A stretch of DNA of 46,001 nucleotides, taken from Bryobacterales bacterium. Its GTDB lineage: Bacteria; Acidobacteriota; Terriglobia; Bryobacterales; Bryobacteraceae. The stretch covers positions 1 through 46,001 of the forward strand of contig JANXXL010000002.1 of NCBI GenBank assembly GCA_025350625.1, written 5' to 3'. Shown piece after piece: positions 19,283 through 25,961 of the stretch (positions within the stretch are counted from its first letter, which is position 1; each line of letters begins with the position of its first letter). Under the pieces are notes generated by a model that was given only the letters and a program-made list of their open reading frames with translations, searched no databases and had not been told where the DNA came from. The position numbers and the translations under genes are program-made.

Positions 19283-19311
19283 TGGTTCATGACTTGGTTA
19301 GTTATGAACCA
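19283..19311. promoter_or_regulatory. Inverted repeat upstream of the receiver-domain gene
   Basis: TGGTTCAT (19283-19290) and ATGAACCA (19304-19311) are perfect 8-bp inverted arms around a 13-nt spacer. They end 13 nt before the ATG of the lone receiver gene. There is no T-run, so it is unlikely to be a purB terminator; an operator or mRNA hairpin near the ribosome site is more plausible. The function is inferred. Confidence 0.4.
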
Positions 19312-19324
19312 GGCCTGAGACTAA

Positions 19325-19756
19325 ATGAGCCACCTGCCCCGTAGCTTCGATTACGACCTGGCGCGCGTCCTGCTCGTCGACGACGATCCGGCGTCCCGCT
19401 TGACGTTGAAAACCGTGCTCGAAGCCGGCGGTTATAATGTCGATTCCGCTGCCAGCGCCGCTGAAGCCGTCGGCAAACTGGAAGAGGGCCAATACGAACT
19501 GGTCCTGAGCGACTTGCAAATGGAATCTCCGCAGGCGGGCTTACAGGTTCTGGCCCATGCGAAGATGATGGACTACAAGCCTGCAACCGCCCTGCTCACA
19601 ACATCCGAAACCGCCCGTCCCAATCTTCCCCGGCGAGAAAACTCTATGTTTATCAAGCCTGTGGACATCCCCGGTTTGCTCGGTAAAGTCGCCGACCTTA
19701 TCAGCGAACGCGCCACCCGCCGTATCCAGCGCGAACTGCGTCTCGCCGGGGTCTAA
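19325..19756 (+). CDS. Single-domain response regulator (CheY-like receiver)
   Basis: A 143-residue protein consisting of one receiver domain with no output domain. The acidic cluster is at D19-D21 (VLLVDDDP), the phospho-acceptor is D63 (VLSDLQM), the switch Thr is T92/T93 (ALLTTSE) and the conserved Lys is K111 (IKPVDIP). All residues needed for phosphorylation are thus present. A short basic/helical tail (125-143) follows. Such proteins act in phosphorelays or by binding partners. No histidine kinase is nearby. It is convergent with the LuxR-type gene: the two stop codons overlap within 19753-19756. Partner and signal cannot be told from sequence. Confidence 0.9.
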   Translation: MSHLPRSFDYDLARVLLVDDDPASRLTLKTVLEAGGYNVDSAASAAEAVGKLEEGQYELVLSDLQMESPQAGLQVLAHAKMMDYKPATALLTTSETARPNLPRRENSMFIKPVDIPGLLGKVADLISERATRRIQRELRLAGV

Positions 19757-20304
19757 ACTTTTAACAATCCGCTGCGAAGTCCGCGCATCACTGCTTCTGT
19801 GCGCGTCGCCGCATCGAGCTTACCTAGTACGGAATTGACGTGGAATTTGGCAGTGTGCTCGGATATGTGCAGGCGCGCCGCGATCTGTTTATTGCTTAAT
19901 CCCTCACTCAGCATTTCCAGAGTCTCCATCTCCCTTGGCGTCAAGTTTTCGGCTACGTACTCAGAGGCCGCAGGCACAATCCACGAACTGGATTCCGCTG
20001 GAATCGCGATCAGCCCGGCGCAGACCGCGTATAGGGCGGCAACGATCTGTTCCGCAACGGCTTCGCGCGGCAGGATTGCGTGGACTCCCAGACGGAGCAC
20101 CCGCCAATTCAAAGGCTCATCCGAGAGCACCACGGCAGGCGCTAATACCGGCCTGTCCGGGAGTTCGTCCAGCAAGACGACTTCGGCCTGAGACGGCGAT
20201 TCCACCAGGTCGAAGCCTGCGCTGCCCTCGAGCAGACCCTGCAGGCCCGCGCGCATTACAGCGGAAGCGGTCTCAATCCAAACACGAATCAAGCTGCCTC
20301 CCAC
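19753..20304 (-). CDS. NarL/LuxR-type transcriptional regulator with degenerate receiver
   Basis: A 183-residue DNA-binding protein. The C-terminal LuxR/GerE helix-turn-helix (about 119-183) is well preserved: LTPREMETLEMLSEGLSNKQ, then the recognition helix ISEHTAKFHVNSVLGKL. The N-terminal part has receiver layout, but the usual acidic pair is replaced by E11-T12, and the usual Lys region reads ILPRE. D46 (VVLLDE) may sit at the phospho-acceptor place. Phosphorylation is therefore doubtful. Its start overlaps the end of the upstream protease gene by 16 nt, so it belongs to the two-protease operon. Regulation by those proteases, or of them, is speculation. Confidence 0.85.
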   Translation of the reverse strand: MGGSLIRVWIETASAVMRAGLQGLLEGSAGFDLVESPSQAEVVLLDELPDRPVLAPAVVLSDEPLNWRVLRLGVHAILPREAVAEQIVAALYAVCAGLIAIPAESSSWIVPAASEYVAENLTPREMETLEMLSEGLSNKQIAARLHISEHTAKFHVNSVLGKLDAATRTEAVMRGLRSGLLKV

Positions 20305-21131
20305 GCGAAGGGGCCGCCGAGCGAAATCATGACTTCGCGCTCCCGTGCACGGTCGCCACGCAAGAATCGAAGCCGAATGCGGCCGGGCGCTTCGGTGATC
20401 GTGTCCGCGAGATCGAAAGCGGTTTGGAAAGCGCTCTCCCGTGTCCCAAGCAATAAGTCTCCGGTAAAAAGCGATGCGCGCTCGGCAGGGCTGCCCTGAT
20501 CGATATTCATGATCAATAAGCCAACGCCGCCTCCCTGCTTCAAACGCACTTCCCGGACGGCCACGCCGAGACGGGGCCGCACGCCGTTTCGAACGAAGTC
20601 TTCAACCGCAGGGCTGGGGACGGCCAGCGCGATTCCCCCAGAGGCGATCATGGTATTGATTCCGACTATTTGACCCGCGGCATCCGCCAGGGGCCCACCT
20701 GAGTTTCCCGGCGCCAGACGAATGGATGCCTGTACCCAGGGTCGCCGGCCGAACCCCTCGAACGGACCAACCGAATGCACTACGCCGGTGGTGAGAGCGC
20801 CCGTGAAGCCAAGCGGATTGCCCACCGCAATCGCCAGTTCGCCCGGCTTTACGGGAGAGGTCCGAAATTTCGCTGCGGGATCGCCGGCGGTGGCGAGTTT
20901 CAGCTTCGCTAAATCGCGCTGATTATCGCGCGCCAGGACCTCCGCCGGCAGGGATCGTCCATCCCACAATTCAACCAGATGGGTTCCCTTTCCCACCACG
21001 TGCGCATTGGTCACGATGGTTCCGTCGCCGTCCCAGATCACACCGGAGCCGGCGCTTGGCCGGCCTCGGCTGGCGGTGCGAATGTGGACGGTCGACCGGC
21101 GCAGCAATTCCCCGACTTCGCCGATACTCAT
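20289..21131 (-). CDS. Trypsin-like serine protease with PDZ-like domain, no signal peptide
   Basis: A 280-residue S1C (HtrA/Deg-like) protease. The triad is visible: H44 (TNAHVV), D73 (QRDLAKLKL) and S144 (PGNSGGPL). A C-terminal PDZ-like region is at about 186-270. Unlike classic HtrA it has no hydrophobic leader (starts MSIGEVGELLRR), so a cytoplasmic place is predicted. Length is shorter than DegP/DegQ. The start is 1 nt after the stop of the second protease gene, and its end overlaps the LuxR-type gene. The three genes thus form a tight minus-strand unit. Substrate is unknown; activity seems intact from the residues seen. Confidence 0.88.
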   Translation of the reverse strand: MSIGEVGELLRRSTVHIRTASRGRPSAGSGVIWDGDGTIVTNAHVVGKGTHLVELWDGRSLPAEVLARDNQRDLAKLKLATAGDPAAKFRTSPVKPGELAIAVGNPLGFTGALTTGVVHSVGPFEGFGRRPWVQASIRLAPGNSGGPLADAAGQIVGINTMIASGGIALAVPSPAVEDFVRNGVRPRLGVAVREVRLKQGGGVGLLIMNIDQGSPAERASLFTGDLLLGTRESAFQTAFDLADTITEAPGRIRLRFLRGDRAREREVMISLGGPFAWEAA

Positions 21132-21132
21132 G

Positions 21133-22038
21133 TCAATTTTTACCCTGCCGCTCGGTGACGGCTATATGCAGAGTGGTGAGCGCGCCACCCCGCATGATTC
21201 GCACCGGGATGGTTTTCCCAACCGACTCCGCGAGCAGCGCCCTGACGCCTTCCGGCCGGTCCACAAAGTGGCCGTTGAACTCTATCAGAACGTCGCCAAT
21301 CGACAACCCCGCTTTACCGGCAGGCGCGTCCGGATCCACGCTTACGATCATCAAACCCCCCGAGACCGGCAACTCCAGACCCTTGGTTAGATGTTCCGGA
21401 AGACGGATTGGTTGTAGCCCGGCGCCTAAATAACCTTGGGGGAGTTTCCCGTGCGCCAGGAGGGCCTGGACAACCCGCTCCACCGTGGCGTTCGGAACGG
21501 CGAAGACCGACGCTCTTGAAAGAACCGGAGTGGCGATGCCGATAAGCTTTCCCGAAGCATCGATCACGGCGCCTCCTGACGCTACCGGGTGGAGCGCTAG
21601 ATCCAGTCGGATCACCTGGTCCAGTTTGCCCCCGCGCCAGGTCTGGGACGCTCCGCCCAGGCTAATGATCACTCCCAGCGCGGCATTGGCGCTGTCTTTG
21701 TTTCTACCGATCGCCACTACCAGGGTTCCCGGGCGATAGACGGAATCGTCTGCTTTGGGAATCGCCGGTGTCACGAGACCCTTGACGCGCAGGACCGCCA
21801 GATCTGTGCCGGGATCGCGCCCGGCTACTTCGGCCGCCAGCCGTTCGCCAGCGCCGGTCGATACCTCAATATCGTCGTCGTGACGAAGCGTATGCTCGGC
21901 CGTAACGACTACGCCGGGCGACCAATGGACGCCGCTCGAATTAAAGCGCGGACGTCCGTGCACAGCCACCACCTTGTCGGCGAAAGTCTCCACCAACGAC
22001 GCAACCTCATTTGAGAACGAAACCAGGGAACTTGCCAT
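21133..22038 (-). CDS. Trypsin-like protease homologue with altered active-site loop, PDZ domain
   Basis: A 301-residue HtrA-like protein, first gene of the three-gene unit. Triad positions can be aligned as H49 (VTAEHTL), D79 (GTDLAVL) and S154. The loop around the serine reads PVASGGAV, instead of the GNSGGPL found in its neighbour, so the oxyanion hole may be impaired. A PDZ domain covers about 200-295 (GGLMIVSVDPDAPAGKAGL). There is no signal peptide. The two proteases share layout but little identity, so they are old paralogues, not a recent duplication. It could be a regulatory or scaffold subunit of the active protease; that is inference. Confidence 0.85.
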   Translation of the reverse strand: MASSLVSFSNEVASLVETFADKVVAVHGRPRFNSSGVHWSPGVVVTAEHTLRHDDDIEVSTGAGERLAAEVAGRDPGTDLAVLRVKGLVTPAIPKADDSVYRPGTLVVAIGRNKDSANAALGVIISLGGASQTWRGGKLDQVIRLDLALHPVASGGAVIDASGKLIGIATPVLSRASVFAVPNATVERVVQALLAHGKLPQGYLGAGLQPIRLPEHLTKGLELPVSGGLMIVSVDPDAPAGKAGLSIGDVLIEFNGHFVDRPEGVRALLAESVGKTIPVRIMRGGALTTLHIAVTERQGKN

Positions 22039-22169
22039 GAATAATATCTCCTCGATTTCAGAGTGCGTTATCGCCAGCCTCTATCGCATCCCTAGAACGG
22101 GTGGCTCGGCCCTGCCCGTTCGGCTAGGTTCGTAAGCGCGCACCCGCTATGCTATAGGAGAGGATCTCA

Positions 22170-22433
22170 GTGGAATACTTTGTGCGCACCATGGATGTAC
22201 GCAAGGAAAACCGGCACGGTGCCGCCGGACCAATTTTGAAGCAGTCCTATCCCGAACTCGCGTGTTCGTCGCTCAGCCAGGCTATTGATGAAGCCAAGCG
22301 GAAGGTACTGGAATCCGATAAAGTCACGATGCTGCAGGCCGATGCCTGCTTCAGGAACCGGAATCAGGTGCGGACCAAGTATCGTTGCTGGATCGATGAG
22401 CGCGGCGGTTTCAACGAACTATCCCTTTCCTGA
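22170..22433 (+). CDS. Hypothetical 87-residue protein
   Basis: Not recognised. A GTG start at 22170 is chosen because AGGAGAGGA (22156-22164) lies 5 nt upstream; an in-frame ATG at 22191 has no such site. The protein is soluble and charged, with an amphipathic middle (SLSQAIDEAKRKVLE, about 36-50) and two cysteines (34 and 61) plus C73. It ends CWIDERGGFNELSLS. It is divergent from the protease operon, with 131 nt between them. A TATGCT box (22148-22153) just upstream could be a -10 element, but no good -35 is seen. Confidence 0.6.
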   Translation: MEYFVRTMDVRKENRHGAAGPILKQSYPELACSSLSQAIDEAKRKVLESDKVTMLQADACFRNRNQVRTKYRCWIDERGGFNELSLS

Positions 22434-22742
22434 TTGGCGTGCAGGCTCAAACGCGTCCGCAATCCAAATGTCGGTGGTCATATCCCCCAATTCCAGCAGA
22501 ATCCGTCTGCGGCAGCCCGCGTGTATACGTCGACGCGTGCGGGGGGCGAGCTGTAAGCGAAGCGGAGACCATCGGGGCTCAATAAAGCATAGAAGATGGC
22601 CGACGGCCAACTTATTTTTCTATCCCTGCCGTCAGCTCTTCAACAGTAGGCGATAGAGTTATTTTTCCTTGCTGTAGAGCAGCTTCTTTCCGTCGGCCGA
22701 GAGCGAGGCATTTCCTCGTTCCGCTGTAGTGACGAAAACCCT
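22434..22742 (-). pseudogene. Decayed PD40/TolB-type beta-propeller remnant
   Basis: No intact gene fills this interval, but minus-strand frames show broken pieces of a WD40-like PD40 propeller in colinear order. One frame gives GNASLSADGKKLLYSKEK then a stop (about 22659-22720). A second frame gives SPDGLRFAYSS followed by DVYTRAAADG (about 22490-22590). A third frame continues LLELGDMTTD (about 22440-22510). SxDGxxxxY repeats are the family mark, common in acidobacterial TolB-like regulators and kinases. At least two frame changes and one stop separate them. I infer a degraded C-terminal fragment left beside the FecR gene. Confidence 0.45.
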
Positions 22743-22746
22743 GCGC

Positions 22747-25104
22747 TCACTTATCCGATTTCTTGTCGTCTTCGCGCGGCGCCCTCTGTTGTTTGCCTCG
22801 GTCCGGGCGCTGCTCTGCAGGGGGCCGCGCCGTCTCGGGCGACTGGCGCACAGGAGCAGGCTCCGCTCGGGGCTGAGGTTGCTGCCGTTCCGGAGGAACG
22901 TTTTGTCGTTCGGATGCGGGCGGCGGAGCCGGCGGCGGGTTTTGTTGCTGTCGTCGCAACTCTTGTTGCCGTTGTACATCCTGCTGCTGTTGCTGTTGCC
23001 GGCGCAGCTCTTGATCCTGCTGTTGTCGCTGCAGGTCTTGCTGCTGCCGCAATTGTCCCGGCGGAACATTGGGTTGCTGCGTAACCGGGGCTTGGGGAGG
23101 CGGCACGTTCTGTTGCTGCCGCCTTAGGTCTTGTTGCCGTTGTAAATCCTGTTGCTGTTGCTGTTGCCGACGCAGCTCTTGATCCTGCTGTTGTCGCTGC
23201 AGGTCTTGCTGCTGCCGCAATTGTCCCGGCGGAACGTTGGGTTGCTGCGTAACCGGGGCTTGCGGAGGTGGCACGTTCTGCTGTTGCCGCCGCAGCTCTT
23301 GATCCTGCTGTTGTCGCTGCACGTCTTGCTGCTGTCGCAATTGTCCTGGCGGAACGTTCGGTTGCTGGGTGACTGGCGGCAAAGCAGTCGGAGCATTCTG
23401 CTGCTGGCGCCGCTGGTCTTGCTGCCGTGGGATATCCTGCTGCTGTGGTTGGAGGTCCGGTGTTTGCCGCCGAAATTGCCCTGGAGGTCCGTTCTGGCGG
23501 TCGATTACCGCCGGCTGCCCACCGCCCAGTGGTGGTTGAATACGCTGCATCCGGCCCATATCCACCACTCGCACCGGTGCGCTCGGCGGCGGGGTATTCT
23601 GGCGCAGTTGCTGGACTTCAGTGGCGGGAAGCGGACGCCCTGGATTTTGCGCCAGCGCCGCCTGTTGCCGGTCGAAGGAAACCGGCGGCGGGGGCGGCGG
23701 GGTGCGGGCCACCACCGGCCGGCTCAGCACGTTATCCGGCGGACGCGCCGCGCGCGCGCCATTGCCACGCGGACCCAGCACGCTCTCTCTTTGCGGGGCA
23801 ATCGGCGGCGCCGCCATCACCTGTACCGTAGCTAGTTGCGCCGCAGGCACCGCACGCGCCTCTTGCGTCACCCGCCGTCCGCTCGAGAAAGTATTCTGCG
23901 GAACCGCGGTGACGCCGTTCTCGACCCTCTGATTCACGTAAGTAATGTTGGTGACCGACCTGTTATCGGAATTCCGGCTGTTGTAATAGTTGTTGATGAC
24001 GGTGTTATTGATCACCGTATTGGTGTTGTTCACCCGTGTAAAATAGCGCTGGCTCACCTGGTACGAAGGGAAATACGGCTCACGCGGCCCCAGCGGGAAC
24101 CAACCCACTGCCGCGGCGGTGCCGATCGAGAAGCTCATGCTGAAACCCGACCCGCTTCTTCCTCCGCCGACCCATCCCACCAGCGCCGGCGCATAGAGCG
24201 GCGTCACGCCGGACGGTCCCGGTATCCACCCCCAGCGTCCGCCAAACGAAGCCCAGCGCCCATAGTGATACGGAGCGAATCCCCACGGTGCTTCGTCTAC
24301 CCAAGTCCAGCCCCAGGGGGCGATCCAGGCCCAATGCCCGTCGTGATAGGGCGCCCAATTCGCCGATACCGACGTCGGCATCCATACTTGTCCATAGCCC
24401 GGCTGATCGGACCAGCGCCCATACTGATCGAGATCGTCATAACCCGGGATTTCTCGCGAGACATAACGCGCCGACTGCGATTGCTCCTCGCGGCGGTCCC
24501 GTGCGGAACACCACTGGTCGAAGTCGTCCGGCGCACCCAAGGAGGCGAGGTTATAGTTGATTTGATCGTCGCCTCTCACTACCACGCGCTGGCGTGAATA
24601 GACCGGAAACGACTGGCTGCCGCCGGTCACTTCGCCCTCGCCGTCGCGCACGCTGACTATAGTTGTCTGCGAATCCGGATTGGCGTCAATGCGATATTCG
24701 CCGGGGCGGTTCAGAGTAAAAGCCAGGTTAGGCGTGTCGATCTCGAAAATCTGGTCCTGCGCCAAGTTTCGCAAGCGGACCGTCAGAGCGCCTTCCGAAA
24801 GGCGAATTTGAACCGTTTGATCGTCGAGATTCAGGAACTGGAAGGCTGAGTAGGGGCTCAAGCGCAACGCCGTCGACCCAACATGAAACTCCGCCCGTCC
24901 GCGGTCGCCTACCCAAATGTTATCCCCGGTAGTGAGCGGCCGGTTAATGTCGACATCCACCCAATCGTTTATACCAGTTGGTTGGAACGATACCGGCCCC
25001 TCCCGGTAATTAAGGCGCCCTACCCGGCTAGGAGGATCCATCTGCGCGACCAGGAATCCGGCCGACGCAGCCATCAATACCGCACCTGTCCTGAAATGCA
25101 TCAT
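22747..25104 (-). CDS. Exported FecR/DUF6600 domain protein with Q-rich repeat tail
   Basis: About 785 residues from ATG 25104, which has GGAGG 4 nt upstream; ten extra residues are possible from an earlier in-frame codon. A signal peptide (about 1-21) is followed by a FecR-like beta domain (about 35-180). A tryptophan-rich DUF6600-type part comes next (about 228-300, with WAPYHDGHWAWIAPWGWTW shortened here to its W.P...GHW.WI.PWGW.W pattern). From about 530 the protein is dominated by Gln, Pro and Arg, with near-identical repeats of PPGQLRQQQD and QDQELRRQQQ. Such proteins are frequent in Acidobacteriota; the role at the envelope is unknown. No FecI-type sigma factor is adjacent. The tail is probably disordered or fibrous. 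Confidence 0.85.
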   Translation of the reverse strand: MMHFRTGAVLMAASAGFLVAQMDPPSRVGRLNYREGPVSFQPTGINDWVDVDINRPLTTGDNIWVGDRGRAEFHVGSTALRLSPYSAFQFLNLDDQTVQIRLSEGALTVRLRNLAQDQIFEIDTPNLAFTLNRPGEYRIDANPDSQTTIVSVRDGEGEVTGGSQSFPVYSRQRVVVRGDDQINYNLASLGAPDDFDQWCSARDRREEQSQSARYVSREIPGYDDLDQYGRWSDQPGYGQVWMPTSVSANWAPYHDGHWAWIAPWGWTWVDEAPWGFAPYHYGRWASFGGRWGWIPGPSGVTPLYAPALVGWVGGGRSGSGFSMSFSIGTAAAVGWFPLGPREPYFPSYQVSQRYFTRVNNTNTVINNTVINNYYNSRNSDNRSVTNITYVNQRVENGVTAVPQNTFSSGRRVTQEARAVPAAQLATVQVMAAPPIAPQRESVLGPRGNGARAARPPDNVLSRPVVARTPPPPPPVSFDRQQAALAQNPGRPLPATEVQQLRQNTPPPSAPVRVVDMGRMQRIQPPLGGGQPAVIDRQNGPPGQFRRQTPDLQPQQQDIPRQQDQRRQQQNAPTALPPVTQQPNVPPGQLRQQQDVQRQQQDQELRRQQQNVPPPQAPVTQQPNVPPGQLRQQQDLQRQQQDQELRRQQQQQQDLQRQQDLRRQQQNVPPPQAPVTQQPNVPPGQLRQQQDLQRQQQDQELRRQQQQQQDVQRQQELRRQQQNPPPAPPPASERQNVPPERQQPQPRAEPAPVRQSPETARPPAEQRPDRGKQQRAPREDDKKSDK
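22964..23400. repeat. Coding tandem repeats in the FecR protein tail
   Basis: Near-identical blocks starting at the TTGATCCTGCTGTTGTCGCT core occur at 23011, 23179 and 23299. Spacing is 168 bp (56 codons) and then 120 bp (40 codons); the shorter step lacks one 48-bp subunit. All steps are multiples of three, so copy-number change would keep the frame. They encode the Gln/Arg/Pro repeats of the protein on the minus strand. Confidence 0.85.
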
Positions 25105-25257
25105 ATTGCCTCCAGGGACTAGCGAAGCACGCATGATGCCATTGCGAATACCAATGCTCCTGTCGTCCCTGCAGAGGAAGCGACGGGCGGTTCTAGACGA
25201 GGATTTGCATCCAGCCGGCGAGCTGGACGTTAAGTCCCGGGGGCTAAGGTGAACGAT

Positions 25258-25713
25258 CTATTTGGCTAGCGTGATCGTAGTGTAAGGTCCGTTCGGGATC
25301 ATGTCAATATTGTGAACCTTCACCACCTGTTTGGTTTCCGGGTTCGCCTCTTGTTTGGTCACGACCTCGGCAAATTCCGGGTCGTCACGCACTGCCTTAG
25401 TACGCTTGTCCCGTTCTTCTTTGGAGGGATAGCCTCGTACGTAAATGAAGGTATTCTCGGCACTGATTCCCACTTCGGGATCGCTCTGCTGCGGGATCCA
25501 GTACCCTACGTTGGTGATTCCGTGCCGTGCGAAAATGGCCGCAGTGCGACTCGCAAAACGCTCCGAGAGTGCGTCGCGCTTGCCCGGCTGTGCGGTGTAA
25601 ATGCGCAGTTCATAGAATCCCACCGCCGCCTTCTTCTCTTTCGCGTAGCCCCAGACCATTCCGGCTACTCCGAACGTCAGCCCCAGTACCGCTAGAATCT
25701 TCCATTTCAACAT
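25258..25713 (-). CDS. Secreted NIPSNAP-family protein
   Basis: 151 residues with an N-terminal hydrophobic leader (MLKWKILAVLGLTFGVAGMV), so probably exported or anchored. The remainder is a NIPSNAP domain (ferredoxin-like fold): YELRIYTAQPGKRDAL (about 34-49), HGITNVGYW (about 64-72), NTFIYVRGYPSKEERDKR (about 86-103) and DDPEFAEV. AAAGGAG lies just upstream of the ATG on the minus strand. NIPSNAP proteins have no settled biochemical role. It is divergent from the multicopper oxidase gene, sharing a 248-nt upstream region, and precedes the FecR gene on the same strand with 153 nt between, so a joint transcript is possible. Confidence 0.85.
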   Translation of the reverse strand: MLKWKILAVLGLTFGVAGMVWGYAKEKKAAVGFYELRIYTAQPGKRDALSERFASRTAAIFARHGITNVGYWIPQQSDPEVGISAENTFIYVRGYPSKEERDKRTKAVRDDPEFAEVVTKQEANPETKQVVKVHNIDMIPNGPYTTITLAK

Positions 25714-25932
25714 GCCAGCTCCTTTGTAAAAAACCGTCTCCAGCTACCGTACAACTTTATCAAAATAACTTGTTGATGGCGGAGGCTATGCGAGGTGGCG
25801 GCGTCCTTCTCACGAAACCGGAATTCGTGATTCAGGTACTAGTACAGCTTCCGGCGATCTGGGTAAAGAGTCTCAATCGCAATCGAACCTGCTTACTGTA
25901 TACTCTTCTAAACCGGAACCAACATAAAAATC

Positions 25933-25946
25933 CCGCTTTAAAGCGG
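25933..25946. promoter_or_regulatory. Perfect 14-bp palindrome before the multicopper oxidase
   Basis: CCGCTTTAAAGCGG is self-complementary over 14 bp and ends 5 nt before the GGAGGG ribosome site of the multicopper oxidase gene. A TATACT box (25899-25904) lies upstream without a clear -35, so the palindrome would be in the early transcript, a position fit for an operator. A repressor role is inference. Confidence 0.45.
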
Positions 25947-25961
25947 CACTCGGAGGGTGTT

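Noticed and set aside
22964..23400. Regular repeats that could suggest a CRISPR array
   Set aside because: Repeats are inside an open reading frame, vary in spacing by whole codons and encode Q-rich protein; no unique spacers.
25527..25961. N-terminal extension of the multicopper oxidase frame
   Set aside because: It overlaps the NIPSNAP gene antisense, is not oxidase-like, and a ribosome site plus signal peptide define the start at 25962.
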